Shown here in pieces: positions 37,001-46,954 of a stretch of 64,000 nucleotides of DNA (position 1 is the first letter of the stretch; every line of letters begins with the position of its first letter). Origin of the DNA: Diadema setosum (Eukaryota; Echinodermata; Echinoidea; Diadematoida; Diadematidae). The DNA is taken from positions 29,223,953-29,287,952 of the forward strand of contig NC_092696.1 in NCBI RefSeq assembly GCF_964275005.1, given 5' to 3'. The notes beneath the pieces are model-generated. The model saw only the letters and a list, made by a program, of their open reading frames with translations. It ran no database searches and was not told the DNA's origin. Position numbers and translations under genes: made by a program.

Positions 37001-37921
37001 TGAGAGTTATCCTTCATGGTCTTCAGGAGGAAGTGAGCGCCAGGTCGGAGAATCCAGTTTCTGGAAGCCCCTCCCACATCATACGTTTCGTACGCCAGGG
37101 AGAAACAGTAACCAGGAGTTCGGAAAGAAAGCATAGGGGCCTATTGGCTGCAGCAAATGATTGGAAGGTGAAAGCAGATTTGGACTCTAGACTTGTGTTT
37201 CCAGAGCAAATCGCTCTCACAGATTTGAGACCAGACATTGTAATTTACTCAGATGAGAGGAAACTGGTCGCCATGGTGGAACTCACAGTATGTGAGGAGG
37301 GAAACATGCAGAACGCTCACGAGCGTAAAGCAAGGAAGTATGAAGAACTCCAAGCATGCTGTGAGGAAAATGGATGGTCTGCATCAGTGTGGCCGGTAGA
37401 GGTAGGGTGCAGGGGGTTTGCATCTCATGCTCTTCTACCTTCCCTCTATCGCCTGGGTGCTAGACGTTCAAAGGCAAAGGCTCTGGAAAAGGTAGCGTGT
37501 AGCGTAGCAGAGAAAGCCTCCTTCCATCTGTGGCTGTTTAGACATTCACAGGCGTGGGGTATTCCCCATGCCTAAGCATTGTGACGTAACTATGGGATGC
37601 GCGGATGCTCCAGACCGCTTGACAATGTGTTGCCGATAGTGATACGCGATCTTTCACCATGGAGACGGTACTGTGAGCTGCGTGCATTTTTTCGAATCAA
37701 ACAGGTTAGTGAGAAGAGTCGTCTTGCCGGGATCGGTCATGTTTGCAAAAGCATGCCCGATTCTGAAACGATTCTTTCCTACCCTTTTCACCTTCCGCTC
37801 CCCGGCAACTGATGAAGAGAGCGGTGTTTTGGGACTAACCTGTTTTTCAATTTCAGTTTTTTTGGCTAACTCCTGTCGGGGTGTCGTCATTATTTTTGGC
37901 CAATGTTTTGGTATTTCATAT
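34038..37921 (+). mobile_element. HERO-like non-LTR retrotransposon bounded by identical 66-bp direct repeats
   Basis: A 66-bp sequence (GGCTAACTCCTGTCGGGGTG is its core) occurs identically at 34038-34103 and 37856-37921. Between them lie a 97-bp leader, one long ORF (34201-37575) and a ~280-bp 3' UTR. The left repeat abuts a (TG)n tract and the right one a (TA)n tract. The element looks whole. Identity of the end repeats and the unbroken ORF argue for recent insertion. The 66 bp may be a long target-site duplication, an element-encoded terminal repeat, or the remnant of a head-to-tail tandem copy. Confidence 0.8.
34201..37575 (+). CDS. Single ORF of a HERO-like retrotransposon: zinc finger, reverse transcriptase, restriction-like endonuclease
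   Basis: This 1124-codon ORF encodes the whole retrotransposition protein, which nicks DNA and primes reverse transcription of its own RNA in the nucleus. I start it at ATG 34201; the few open codons upstream lack an ATG. An N-terminal C-x2-C-x12-H-x5-C finger (residues ~51-73) is followed by a basic helical stretch. The reverse transcriptase has FRPISLLNVEAKLF, WLDLANAYGSVPH, GCTLSPILF and a catalytic YMDD (about residue 564). Near residue 900 a C-x2-C-x7-H-x4-C knuckle (CALCGEECTTSHILAGC) precedes RPDIVIYS and VAMVELTV, the PD-D/E core of the restriction-like endonuclease shared by R2, NeSL and HERO elements. The LANAYGS and VELTV wording suggests HERO. No stop or frameshift was seen. There is no APE endonuclease and no ORF1. 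Confidence 0.88.
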   Translation: MDTVTSENFIPAGRSPGLTSSHVSTTLDLDFDLDDDSDSSDLKLATEEDTCEICHRQFKGRRGVRIHQGKTNCGESLNRILFHNLSKSGQNGNLVNENHNVHRMPSEARDRFVLSKQERHPSINWPNMSNNHDWENFDEEAERVVKSLMHGSTEQKLKTYEKMVHAIAVEYFGTKEKVKRVIQPNRRALRLRELREEKRRLQKRLRTAPDEEREGLKDLCDNLHVAILNLRKADRACKRRRERRVGRRNFMTDPFRAAKKILEPSPKIDLDCSRQELNNHLQQTYSSDASNAFEEWDGAIKPDPPSQPFRDTAPSFRELKVILGRTRNASAPGQNGLPYRMYKKCPRLLRVIWGLMLVVWRTKKIPIQWRVAEGVYIQKSATSNEKTITDFRPISLLNVEAKLFFAIQAKRLEHYLRVNDYLDVQKGGIRGHCGVWEHVSTLWETIKDAKTCQKNLAVIWLDLANAYGSVPHAAISFALRWYHVPDTFVDLIQSYYAGLYARFSVKDWTSDWQKFSIGIFMGCTLSPILFVSTFNLLNDFVSQISTKQYLLKKRGIRVPVLKEYMDDITICTSSVISAQEVLDKVNEFMTWSRMKIKAAKSRSLVLVHGKVRHEEPFVVDGQRIPGIHNTPVKFLGRKINGDLNDRQARLSIENSLRNWMKLLDKSVLSGIMKCWCYNHLVLPRIQWQLMIYDIALSHVQRMETLVSKLLRRWLGVSCNLSSVALYCKQSTLRLPLDSLTGILKRTVVNSLLQLRDSADETVQKMKPTIRCGRKWSPEEAVERAESRLHFEDIARGQVGRQGVGVSKSRPSLEKMSKKERRCEVGKIVAVEHDDEYFVRAVQMGVQGRWTSWENVKRRDLKWKTLFDMSPKLLQFVIGTTYDTVSTPKNLQRWGLAASDTCALCGEECTTSHILAGCPLSLQQGRYTWRHNRVLRVILHGLQEEVSARSENPVSGSPSHIIRFVRQGETVTRSSERKHRGLLAAANDWKVKADLDSRLVFPEQIALTDLRPDIVIYSDERKLVAMVELTVCEEGNMQNAHERKARKYEELQACCEENGWSASVWPVEVGCRGFASHALLPSLYRLGARRSKAKALEKVACSVAEKASFHLWLFRHSQAWGIPHA

Positions 37922-37939
37922 ATATATATATATATATGG

Positions 37940-38585
37940 TAGGGTGTTTTCTGATACAACTGGCCTACACATATGCATAAAAAGTGAAATATTGAACTTT
38001 TTTTTTTAAATCACTACTCCCAAAGGTAACAGGACCTTTAATTCTTGTTTCCCCCACTGACTCTGTCATAATAGATTAACATATCCTCCTCGGCATTCTC
38101 TGTTCATACTTCGTATTTCTGTAATTGCATGTAACATGTGCCTCACTCGCGATTTCTTCTATTTCCTGGACCTTCTTTGTCATTGTTTGTGCATATTTTG
38201 TATGTCTGCTATTGTACACTGTAATATATATTTCGACTTATATATCTCGCTCGGGTGATCACGCAACCCTCGAGGTCTTGTGCCGCGGACTTTGTTTTCT
38301 TTTTAGTCTCTTTGTATTCCTTTTGTTTTGCTAGACGTTTATATTTCCCCAATTCATATATTGACATTCCTTTCTGCAAATATCAAGTAAGAATTATTCT
38401 CTTATCAGCATCTGGGAATCTACATCCTATAATCAATGATTCTGTAGAGATTTTTCATAATCATTTCCCATGTTTAATTGTCTTAAATGTTGTATTTGAC
38501 AATCCTACCATGTGTCATTTTTTCTATGTCTGTAGATTATTTGTAGAAATGTCGAATATGGAACAATAAAAACAAACAAACAAAA
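37940..38585 (+). mobile_element. Probable LINE 3' UTR with (CAAA)n tail
   Basis: T-rich UTR-like sequence ends with TCGAATATGGAACAATAAAA and a CAAA repeat (about 38572-38585), the usual form of a LINE 3' end. No coding part is preserved. Confidence 0.45.
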
Positions 38586-38689
38586 TGCGTATATTTGGGC
38601 TCATTCAAACTTCATCATTTCAACCATAACCTATGTACGGGTAAGCTGTACCTGTTTATTGTACCTCGAGAACAGAGTTCGGAGGACAC

Positions 38690-38756
38690 TATGGATTTGG
38701 CCTCGCTGCGCCCCGTCCGCCGCGTCCGCGTCCGCCGCGTCCGCGTCCGCCGCAGA
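38690..38756. repeat. Short GC-rich tandem repeat (GTCCGCCGC)n
   Basis: CCGTCCGCCGCGTCCGCGTC-type units repeat about four times. It marks the left edge of the satellite region that follows. Confidence 0.8.
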
Positions 38757-38759
38757 GAT

Positions 38760-39935
38760 TTTCTTGTGAGCGCTCTGCTGGCTGCAGTTCTTCTTCGATC
38801 ATCTTCAAATTTGGTATGAAGGTGTATTGTGGTAGACGAAGAAGCCTATTGTTTTTGGTGATGGCGCCCTCGCTTGTTCCGTCTTTATACATGAAAAGGT
38901 AAATTTAACATGGTCTGCTTGTGTGTGCGACGCTGGCCTTGTTTCTTGACCGATTTTTTTTTTTCTCCAAATTTGGTATGTAAATATCGCTATACACCGC
39001 TACCTATTGATGATGCTGCCCTCACTGTTCCACCTTTTACAGGGTCAAAGGTCACCCTGATCACGTCGAAATTTGCAGAAGTGCTTATTTATGCAATAAC
39101 TTGATTGTTTCTCAATGGATTTTACTCAGACATGCTAAAGAGGTGTATGGGGGTGGGGGGTGTCATTCTACATGAATGTCAAAATAGTTTGTGGTCACGG
39201 CGCCCTCAGTGTTCTGACTTGGAGGCCATGTTACATTTCTTGTATATGCTCTATAGGGCTCACACCCATAAATATTTCCCCATAGGGATGTGTGTTAAAA
39301 ATCAAATTTCAAAAAATTCTGTAAAACAACTGGGAGAAATGAGGTGTTTCAGCTTCACTAACCTGGATAAGTTAGATATACCCTTTCATCCATCAAATTC
39401 TCAGGGTGGATAATTCAGTTCAAATTCTGTCCAGGGGTCCGCAAAGCCAGACTACGAGTTCTTATCACTCAAAAAATCACCCATTTTCCGTACACGTACC
39501 CAATGAAATATAGTCCCCTCAAATTCCACCAGAAAAGCTTTCATCTTCCAACCAAAATGTAATTTGTAGAGGAATTCATACTCAATATCTACAGCTATTC
39601 AGTTTTTTGCCAAACTACATCATTGATTTTTAATCAATTTTTTTCTTCATTTATTTTGGTATCTTTGGTACGAATTTGTGAAGGGGCCTGGGGCATTCTC
39701 TTGTATTTACGGGTGTGAGCCCTATAAGCCACATTTCTTGTCGGATTTTATTCAAACTTGCTATGGAGGTTTGTGGGGAGTTATTCTAAGTACCAGAAGT
39801 TTTCATTGCCAGCGCTCTCATGGTCCAAACTTTTATAGGATGACATGCCATATTCCTTGTAAGTGCTTTATATACTAGCCTCATTTCTCGTCAGATTTTA
39901 TTGTATCCTGCGACAGTTGCCATATCATACAACAT
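38760..39935. repeat. Degenerate satellite, ~150-170-bp units
   Basis: Recurrent words are AAATTTGGTATG (38808, 38970), GGCGCCCTC-like (38862, 39021, 39200, 39810) and TTTCTTGTCGGATTTTATT-like (39732, 39886). After removing the MITE at 39252-39726 the spacing becomes regular (about 150 bp). No gene. Confidence 0.65.
39252..39726. mobile_element. MITE inserted inside a satellite unit
   Basis: The ends are TATAGGGCTCACACCC and GGGTGTGAGCCCTATA. Joining the flanks gives CTTGTATATGCTC-TATA-AGCC followed by CATTTCTTGTCGG, which matches the neighbouring intact unit near 39857-39890 (CTTGTAAGTGCTTTATATAC). The insertion site and a TA-type target are therefore supported by the sequence itself. Confidence 0.75.
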
Positions 39936-39939
39936 TCTG

Positions 39940-40140
39940 TGCCCGTCTTGTAAAGAATTGCGATTGAATTCAAATCAATCACAACATTACGATTAAATGC
40001 AAATCCATCCTATAAAAAAAGTTATGATTAAAATCAAGACGGAGCACTGCAATCAATCAATCACAGGTTGCGATTAATTGCAGCTTTCAAGAGATTTGTG
40101 ATTGATTGATTTCTATCACAAGCTTTATAAGACGGGGCCC
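39940..40140. mobile_element. MITE, second copy of the GACGGGGCCC family
   Basis: Left GCCCGTCTTGTAAAG and right CTTTATAAGACGGGGCCC are inverted; the inner arms carry AATCAATCACAA. Same family as 23023-23143 but with a longer interior. Confidence 0.7.
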
Positions 40141-40320
40141 TGGCCCAAAAAGTAATCCAGATGGGAGTATGGGAGACTGGTTCGGGGGATACATGTGCTC
40201 GATTGCGAGTGCTCTAGTTATTCTTGTGTAGTTGAAAGTTGACATTTTGCTCGTTAGACGACTTCATTATCAAGATTGCTGGATTCGGGGATATTTCTGG
40301 CATTTTTCAGTTTGACTTCT

Positions 40321-40480
40321 GGGGCCCCATTGCATAAAAGTTACAATTATGGTAACTTTGCCTTCCAATGGTAACTACCATGGCAACAATACTCAACAGC
40401 CAATCAAAATCAAGAATTCCATGGAAGTTACCATTGGATGGCAAAGTTACCATAATTGTAACTTTTATGCAACGGGCCCC
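40321..40480. mobile_element. MITE with GGGCCCCATTGCATAAAAG termini
   Basis: Near-perfect ~50-bp inverted repeats (GCATAAAAGTTACAATTATG with its complement), plus an inner pair around CCAATGGTAACTACCATGG. About 160 bp, non-coding. Confidence 0.8.
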
Positions 40481-40599
40481 AGGCTTCTTAAGGGTATATG
40501 ATACATAAAGAATAGTGTAACATCTGTGAAAGTCTTAAGGGAGAATCCAGTCAAGATGATTATGTTAGTGTGATAAGAAAAGAATAGAATCTTACGAGT

Positions 40600-42026
40600 T
40601 TAACGGTAAAGATTTGACTGAAATCTGATGAAATTTCATATTAAAGGAAGTTATGACATTTTGAAGTTTTGCTGATTTCTGCAAAACAGCTCTTGTACTG
40701 TGGATATGATTATGCAAATGAGCTAACCATGTCATACCCTAACAATTTCCCGTTGATAGTGTAAAAAGAAAATGATGAAAATTCAATATTTCTGTCATAT
40801 TTTCGTTATAACGAAGTCTTTTTCGCGCGCCACTGACAAAGAAAAACAAAAGAAATGTTCTCCGTTATAACGAAATGCAGATCGCTTTCGAACATATATG
40901 TATAGCGGAAAAGCATTATAAAGCGTCTCTGGACGAACGCTTCAGATCACTGCCTGCATGGACGATTTGAACGCTTCAGATCACTGTGTGTTCGCTCCGT
41001 GTGTCACGCACAGTTTCCAAGGGGAACTTGCGTTATTGTAACACAGTACAAATGTAATCTGAAATCAAATAAGGTTGGTTTTATTGTTCCGGAGGTTCTT
41101 TATTACTAAACATACAGATTCTGATACAAATGAAATGTCCGTTAGTTCAGAAATGAAATGGGTTTTGATATTACGAACATTTTGGCGTTATTCCCAAGGT
41201 TCGTTATTAATAAGGTTCGTTAATCCGACAATGAAATATGGTTCGTATTACGACAGTTCGTTATTCCGAAAATGATAGGAATGTCAAACGTTCGTTATTC
41301 GGAACATCAAAAAAAAAGTTTCGTTAATCCAAAAGTGAAAAAGTAGAGTCCACTAACAAAACTTAAATAAGATAACCGGACATTCGAAATAACTAAAATT
41401 TCTCATCATTTTAATCTACAGACCTTCGGAATAACAAACCTTATTTCATTTTCGGATAAAAAAAAAAAAAAAAAAAACCTTCGGAACAACGAACACTTGG
41501 AATAGTGAAACTTTCTCATTTGTTTAATTTGCAAACCTTCGGAATGACGAACCTCATTTCATTTTCCGATCAACAAACCTTCGGAAAACGAACGATATGT
41601 ATTAACATCTAAATTATGAACTTACAGAGTAACGAATCTTCGGAAGAGTGACGCTTCAAATGAACAAATCCCGGGAATGACGGAACTTCGGAATAAGGAG
41701 CCTTCGGAGTAACGAACTTTAGTGAGAAACGAAACTTTGGAATAGCGAACTGTAACCGTTTCCTTGACTGTCATTTTCTATACATGTGTGACAATTACAA
41801 AGAACTTTAACTTTTAAATGTAATATTCAAACGAAATTAGAAAGGCACCATCTCATTTCACATAGCTTTCCAGTGTATAATGAGTGTTCAACAAACAGAT
41901 TATGATAATATGCGTGTTTCCTTGTTTTCGTTATTTATTGTATTTGTTCGGTTATAGGGAAATTTCGTCATAACGAAGGAAAACTGCCGGTCCCGAGCAA
42001 GTCATTATAACCCGGGGAGTGCACTG
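40600..42026. mobile_element. Array of TTCGGAATAACGAACC words ending in a mariner/pogo-like terminus
   Basis: GTTCGTTATTCCGAA words dominate the left half and complements (CTTCGGAATAACGAACC) the right half of 41090-41760, giving an imperfect palindrome. TTCGTTATAACGAAG and TTCGTCATAACGAAG lie outside at 40811 and 41963. The right end is CCCGGGGAGTGCACTG followed by TA (42027-42028), a terminus typical of Tc1/mariner/pogo-like elements. The matching left terminus was not found. No transposase. Similar words occur in the tandem repeat at 12026-12787. Confidence 0.5.
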
Positions 42027-42526
42027 TACACTGTTGACCCCGTAATGGTGTACTCTATCTTATCAAACTAACTTACATCTGACTGCTTTTCCCCTTTAAG
42101 GAAAATGGGACGATCAGTGGGACTGCGCAATCCAGACAATCTGATGCCGCTCCGACATGACGCTGCTTGACGTAATATATCGTGCATGTCACACTGTTAC
42201 GACGGAAATACGAATATGATAGTACATGTACGACCAAAAATCCAGGACTGAGACTAACAAGCGGTCTGGACGCTGTCCAAGTTGTGAGTCAGTTAAAGCG
42301 CGCTCATTTCCTAGCTGAGTTTCCGAAACATTGGGGGTGACGAACTCTTGTGACGTTATTAATACTGAGTAGGGACGATGAAAGAGAGCGTGATACAACG
42401 GGAAAAAGTTCTTGACGGGTAGAAATAGAATATGGCGCATCACCAAAATATATCGCCCCTGCACATTTTGAGAGTCTTGTTTGTATTAACATTCTGTTAT
42501 GATCTTGAAAATAGGTAGAGGTGTTT

Positions 42527-42572
<46 letters not shown>

Positions 42573-43485
42573 ATTAGCTATGATGACTAGATACTTCTAC
42601 AAAATCAAGAGCGTTTACCTGACGCTGATGTTAACAAAAATGTAAACGGTCGCTGAAAGGAGATTAGAGTAAAGGCTGTAAATCACATTGTTCTCGGGAA
42701 AACATGGCGAATCTGTTTCCATGTTCAAGTGTAGTAAAATAATAAATAAAAAGATTAAGTAAAGCGGATGATTTTTATGAAAACATTACAACACAAGAAA
42801 CGAAGCAAAGCCTGGGATTTTGATATCCTTTGTGGTTTCGCGAAAGTGATTTTCAGGTTTAGTCGGTCACACGTTTTCTCCGAATTAGTAGAGGAAGAGA
42901 CACAACTGAACCATGTCTGTTTAAAGGATCTTCAGTTTCTTCTTCTAGAAATTAAATTCGATATAAAAATCAACAACAACTTCTCGTGGACGTAGACTTC
43001 TCAGGGAAATATCTCGCAGTTGCATGAAGTGTCACGATCATCATTACCAAATTTTCGATATAAAAATTAATATCTACCGGAAAGTCGTCGGTCGAGGGCA
43101 CCGTTTCCTGATCTGAGCACACCATTTGTTTTTCGGAACTGGCACGACTGTTTTGTAAGAACATTTGACACTGTTTGAAACTCCATACTTCCGTATCTTA
43201 TTTACAATGCTATGAGTACTTTAACGGTTTTGTGAAGTTGATTCTACTAAAGTAAACGAGAAATAAGTGGATTTTCGCTTACAGAGGAAACATTTTCTCG
43301 ACAACTTGGTTATTTATGCTGGTGGAATTCTCTTTTCGGTGTAACTTTACCATTGTGAAAGGGAAAACTGTACACGTATACTTCCAAGCTTTGTCTTCGA
43401 AGATTTTGTAACATCCTGTGCTAATAGCATTCCCATCCACTAATGGTGTCCGCATTTCCGTGTCATGGAAATGCTACCAATCCTC
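42027..43485. other. Non-coding, (GT)n at 42531-42569
   Basis: No gene or element recognised apart from the GT microsatellite and a word AATTCGATATAAAAATCAAC that recurs diverged near 43060. Confidence 0.5.
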
Positions 43486-43487
43486 TT

Positions 43488-43690
43488 ATGTGGGGGCGCT
43501 GCGCTGTGGCATAGTGGATAAGACTCCCGACTCCCTTTCCGAGGACCCGAGTACGAATCCCCTCCAGTGCTTACGTCTTTGGACAAAATGTTTTTACCCA
43601 CTATGTCCCTCTCGACACAGGTGTATAAATGGGTACGTGGCAACGCCAGGGTATAATAATAGCAGGGTCCTCTGGTAGATCATCAAAACG
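43488..43690 (+). repeat. tRNA-derived SINE
   Basis: A box GTGGCATAGTGGATAAGAC (43506) and a B-box-like GAGTACGAATCCC (43549) are followed by a body with GGTGTATAAATGGGTACGTG, a block common in SINEs of marine animals. It ends before a T run at 43691. Target duplication not identified. Confidence 0.7.
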
Positions 43691-43739
43691 ATTTTTTTTT
43701 TTTTTACTGGTTGTACAAACTTTTATAATTATATACTAG

Positions 43740-43742
<3 letters not shown>

Positions 43743-43781
<39 letters not shown>
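43743..43781. repeat. (TA)n microsatellite
   Basis: An uninterrupted TA run of about 38 bp. Confidence 0.9.
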
Positions 43782-43782
<1 letters not shown>

Positions 43783-46273
43783 TGAAATTCTGTAATATAA
43801 ATCTCTTCGATGAGTCATCTATTTCACAATTCTTGTACATCAGCCATATTTCTACACAGGCAGAGAAAAGAAAAAACCCCAGCAACACAGGCAACTATTA
43901 TTTTAATGACAATTTCACACAAAATTAGAAACACATGGGGGAAAGGAATTTCAGTTGCTCTTGCTATTAAGCGAATGAGTCATTGTCACTAAATGCGAAT
44001 TAGACGTCGTGGTGGTCTATAAATTGTATACTATAAATTCAAAAAAGCAGAGGTATTTTAATAGGCTTTCAAACCAATTAAAATCATACAAGATGGCTGT
44101 AGGTAAAGTGCTACAACTTCCCAACAATAGAACGTAAGGGATGTTATTTCTTCTACGTGCAAACGTTGTTAATACGTGTATTCTTATTCAGTCAAAAAAA
44201 AAGGAGTCATATGGCCATGACATAAATCACTTAATCAAGTTTGCATTTGTGACGATGACCAATAGTCGCTGTACTTTGAAAACGTGTAGAAGTGTAAAAT
44301 TCAATGTTCGAAGAAATTCAAGAAATGGAAAACCTTGACCCTATCTCCCAGTTTCCTTCATATACCACCCCCCCCCCCCCTCCCCAACATATCCTACCGA
44401 AGCAAACACGTGCTTCTCCATTTCAGCGGGCAGCCGACATGAAGTGCGCAGTAATATCTGCGCAAAATGGTACTGCGCATAAAGTTTAACAGACGACCAT
44501 AACAAGTGTTGGCGCAGAAGTAGTATCCGCACGCAACTTATTCGCGGGAACGGATCTTGTCACTTCCGCGCACGACCAAACAAACAACAACATCGAACCA
44601 GTAAACAGAAAACGACTGAAAAAAAAATGCGATCTATGAGTCACAGGAAGAGTGTACACTGTGAGCCAATACCCAATTCTCCATGCCCTCGCTTACACTG
44701 CTCAGATGATACACACACAAAACGAGACATGTCATATAAAAATATCATTGACTGTTTCGGAATAAAATGTCATATCACGTGACCGGGAAAGATAATTATA
44801 CATTGTACTTGCTTTTGTTGCTAGTGTTCTTGATTCAAGAACACTTGAGAATGGGCGAATCTCTCCAAAATTTGTTGGCCGAAATAAATTGTTGGTAGTA
44901 ACAGCTGAACTTGGTTTCTGTTATATACTAGTATACATGTATATACAGTGATACACATGTATACATACATGTACATCATTCTTCATATCCAACTTCCTAA
45001 AATCCTTCCTTAACTACTCCTCACTTCACAAAAGAAACGCATTACAGAACCATCATTGTTTAATAGAAATCAAGTCTTTTTAATTTAAATCCCTTCTCAA
45101 TTTCAGTCGACTGCAATTTATACAAGTAGCGGTGCGCATGTTTCCCCTGTGCTGTGGCTACCAGGCTTAAGTCTTGAAAACATGTCAGAGTATTTTCACT
45201 CACATCTACGCTCTATTCTATGATGCACAAACTTTCCTTTAAAAAAAATGTGAAGCTATACCGAAAAAACAAAAAAAAAAAAACAAAATCCATTAAGGTC
45301 AATCATTTTATCAATAACACATCAACGTTTGCAAGGAAGGGAAGGAAGCAACTTTGTGAAGGCAAAACAGATAGAAATCCTTTCCATTTTCAAAATTAAC
45401 AGCGATAAAAACAGGAACCATAATGAGTACAAACAACTACAAAATTTAGTTGTATCAAAATTTGAGTACATAGTATGCACCAATATCCCATGCAATATCA
45501 TACCTGCTACTGCCCTTTAGCTACTGAACACCGTGCACTATACAGTTATGGAGGCAAAGTAGTCCATGAAAGTTACACGTGCATACTTGCTGGTAATTCG
45601 TCCTTCCTAAAAATCGACGCTTAAGAACTGTACAATGATGTAAAGATTATCATGTAGAAACTCGCCAAATAGTTTTCAGCCATGCTTACAGGTACACTTT
45701 GTTGAAGTAACTTATTTACAAGCAGCCTCTACAATTCCTTGGCAATATATAAATGATGACATCAGATATTTCAAGGGAAAACCAATAAACAATGCGTGGA
45801 ACTCTTCTACGAAAACCGTTTTTTTCTGAAATGGTTTTGCTCTACAAATGTAATTGTACTAAATCATTGAAATTATTGGTTGACTTCTTATAATATGGTA
45901 TGACGGGCAAGTGTCAGTGTTCTTCTACCCACAATTACCGGGACATCGTCTGTAAATGAAAAAAAAATAAATAAAGAAGAAAGTGCACAATCACACATTG
46001 ACAGGTTATCAGCGTGGAATCAAAGGCTGTACACTAAGTAAACGTATTTACACAATATTCACTGTATGAAAGATCTTAGTATTGTTTTACAAAATGTATC
46101 CAGGAAAAGGAACTTAAATTGTCTAAAATCACCTCTACTTCCTTGCAAATATCGTCATGGTTACAGTTCATCTTCTAACCTCTAGACCCACAAGTGATGA
46201 AAGGGTAACGGAAGAACAACAACATTCATAGCAACAACACCAGAAGGCAAAACCATAGTACAGTTCGCTCTGT
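43782..46273. other. Mostly unique sequence; distal part may be the 3' UTR of the three-finger gene
   Basis: Unusually free of recognisable repeats for this window, especially 45000-46250. On the minus strand it follows the stop codon at 46274-46276, so its right part is likely 3' UTR. AATAAA overlaps the stop codon itself, and ATTAAA words lie near 45055 and 45080. The transcript end cannot be decided from sequence. Confidence 0.4.
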
Positions 46274-46464
46274 TTATTGCAACAGCCGGTAGAGGGCGTG
46301 ACATGCGGCGAGGAGCACAGTAACCATGGAGACGGTCGTCATGGATGCACCGTTGCAGTCGTTGCCGTTACAACAGATGGTACAACCGACTTCGCTATCT
46401 TCGCACCTGTTAATCCCCTCCTGGACAACGCACTCGGCTTGGGTCAAGCAACCTCGGTTGACCG
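46274..46464 (-). CDS. Last coding exon of a GPI-anchored three-finger (Ly6/uPAR) protein
   Basis: On the minus strand 62 codons run to TAA. They encode the C-terminal half of a Ly6/uPAR (LU) domain: RGCLTQAEC, NRCEDSEVGC and the family hallmark CC-x4-CN as CCNGNDCN. The tail GASMTTVSMVTVLLAACHAL then RLLQ has the small-residue site and terminal hydrophobic run of a GPI-anchor signal, so the mature protein should sit on the outer cell surface. The exon starts after AAATAG (acceptor at 46465-46466) with two bases that complete the codon left open by the exon at 48707-48850. The phase match and continuous reading (AVDG-T-VNRGC) tie the two together. Twelve cysteines result, close to the family norm of ten to twelve. 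Ligand and exact subfamily cannot be told. An AATAAA word overlaps the stop codon. Confidence 0.85.
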
Positions 46465-46470
46465 CTATTT

Positions 46471-46505
46471 TGTAGTTGTTGTTGTTGTTGTTGTTGTTGT
46501 TGTTA
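46471..46505. repeat. (GTT)n microsatellite inside the 3' splice site region
   Basis: About ten GTT units. On the minus strand they read (AAC)n and lie between a pyrimidine tract plus branch-point-like CTAAC (46502-46506) and the acceptor AG at 46465-46466. Confidence 0.85.
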
Positions 46506-46554
46506 GAAAAAAGAAAAAGAAATTAAATAGTAAAAAAAAAAAAATCTCCTGCGC

Positions 46555-46942
46555 AAGGCTTATGTGTAACCAAGGCAAGTTCCCAAGGATTACTCTTCTT
46601 CTGAAAGACCTACACTGGCTTCCGATTAGTAAACGAATATTGGTGAAGATTTTGTTGATTGTACATGAGTCACTCATCCATCAAGCCCCCAGTTAATCTG
46701 AATTATTAGTACTTAAATCTCATAGACATACCTAGTACGCATAATTTGCGCAGTTTTAAGGACACACTCTTCTCTTACAAATTTAAACACGTAAGCCAAA
46801 GTAACATTGGGAGAGAGAGAGAGAGAGAGCAAGTTTGCCTGTGCAGCTCCCAAACTCTGGATAATGATCTACCATTAGAAGTCAGGAAATCCCCAACTGT
46901 ATAACAGTCTTTAAATCACGACTCAAAACACATCTTTTCATA
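46555..46942 (+). mobile_element. LINE fragment, end of ORF2, within the intron
   Basis: Codons for PRITLLLKDLHWLPISKRI and, after frame changes, NDLPLEVRKSPT and SRLKTHLF-like sequence (near 46860-46940) are characteristic of the C-terminus of L2/CR1-type LINE ORF2. A GA run interrupts it near 46811-46830. The 3' UTR resumes after 47317. It lies opposite to the host gene, in the intron between the two three-finger exons. Confidence 0.75.
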
Positions 46943-46954
46943 TAACTGTTCATT

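Noticed and set aside
37800-37835. Hammerhead-type ribozyme (CTGATGAAGAG) in the HERO-like 3' UTR
   Set aside because: The CTGATGA core word is present, but no following GAAA core with helices could be placed.
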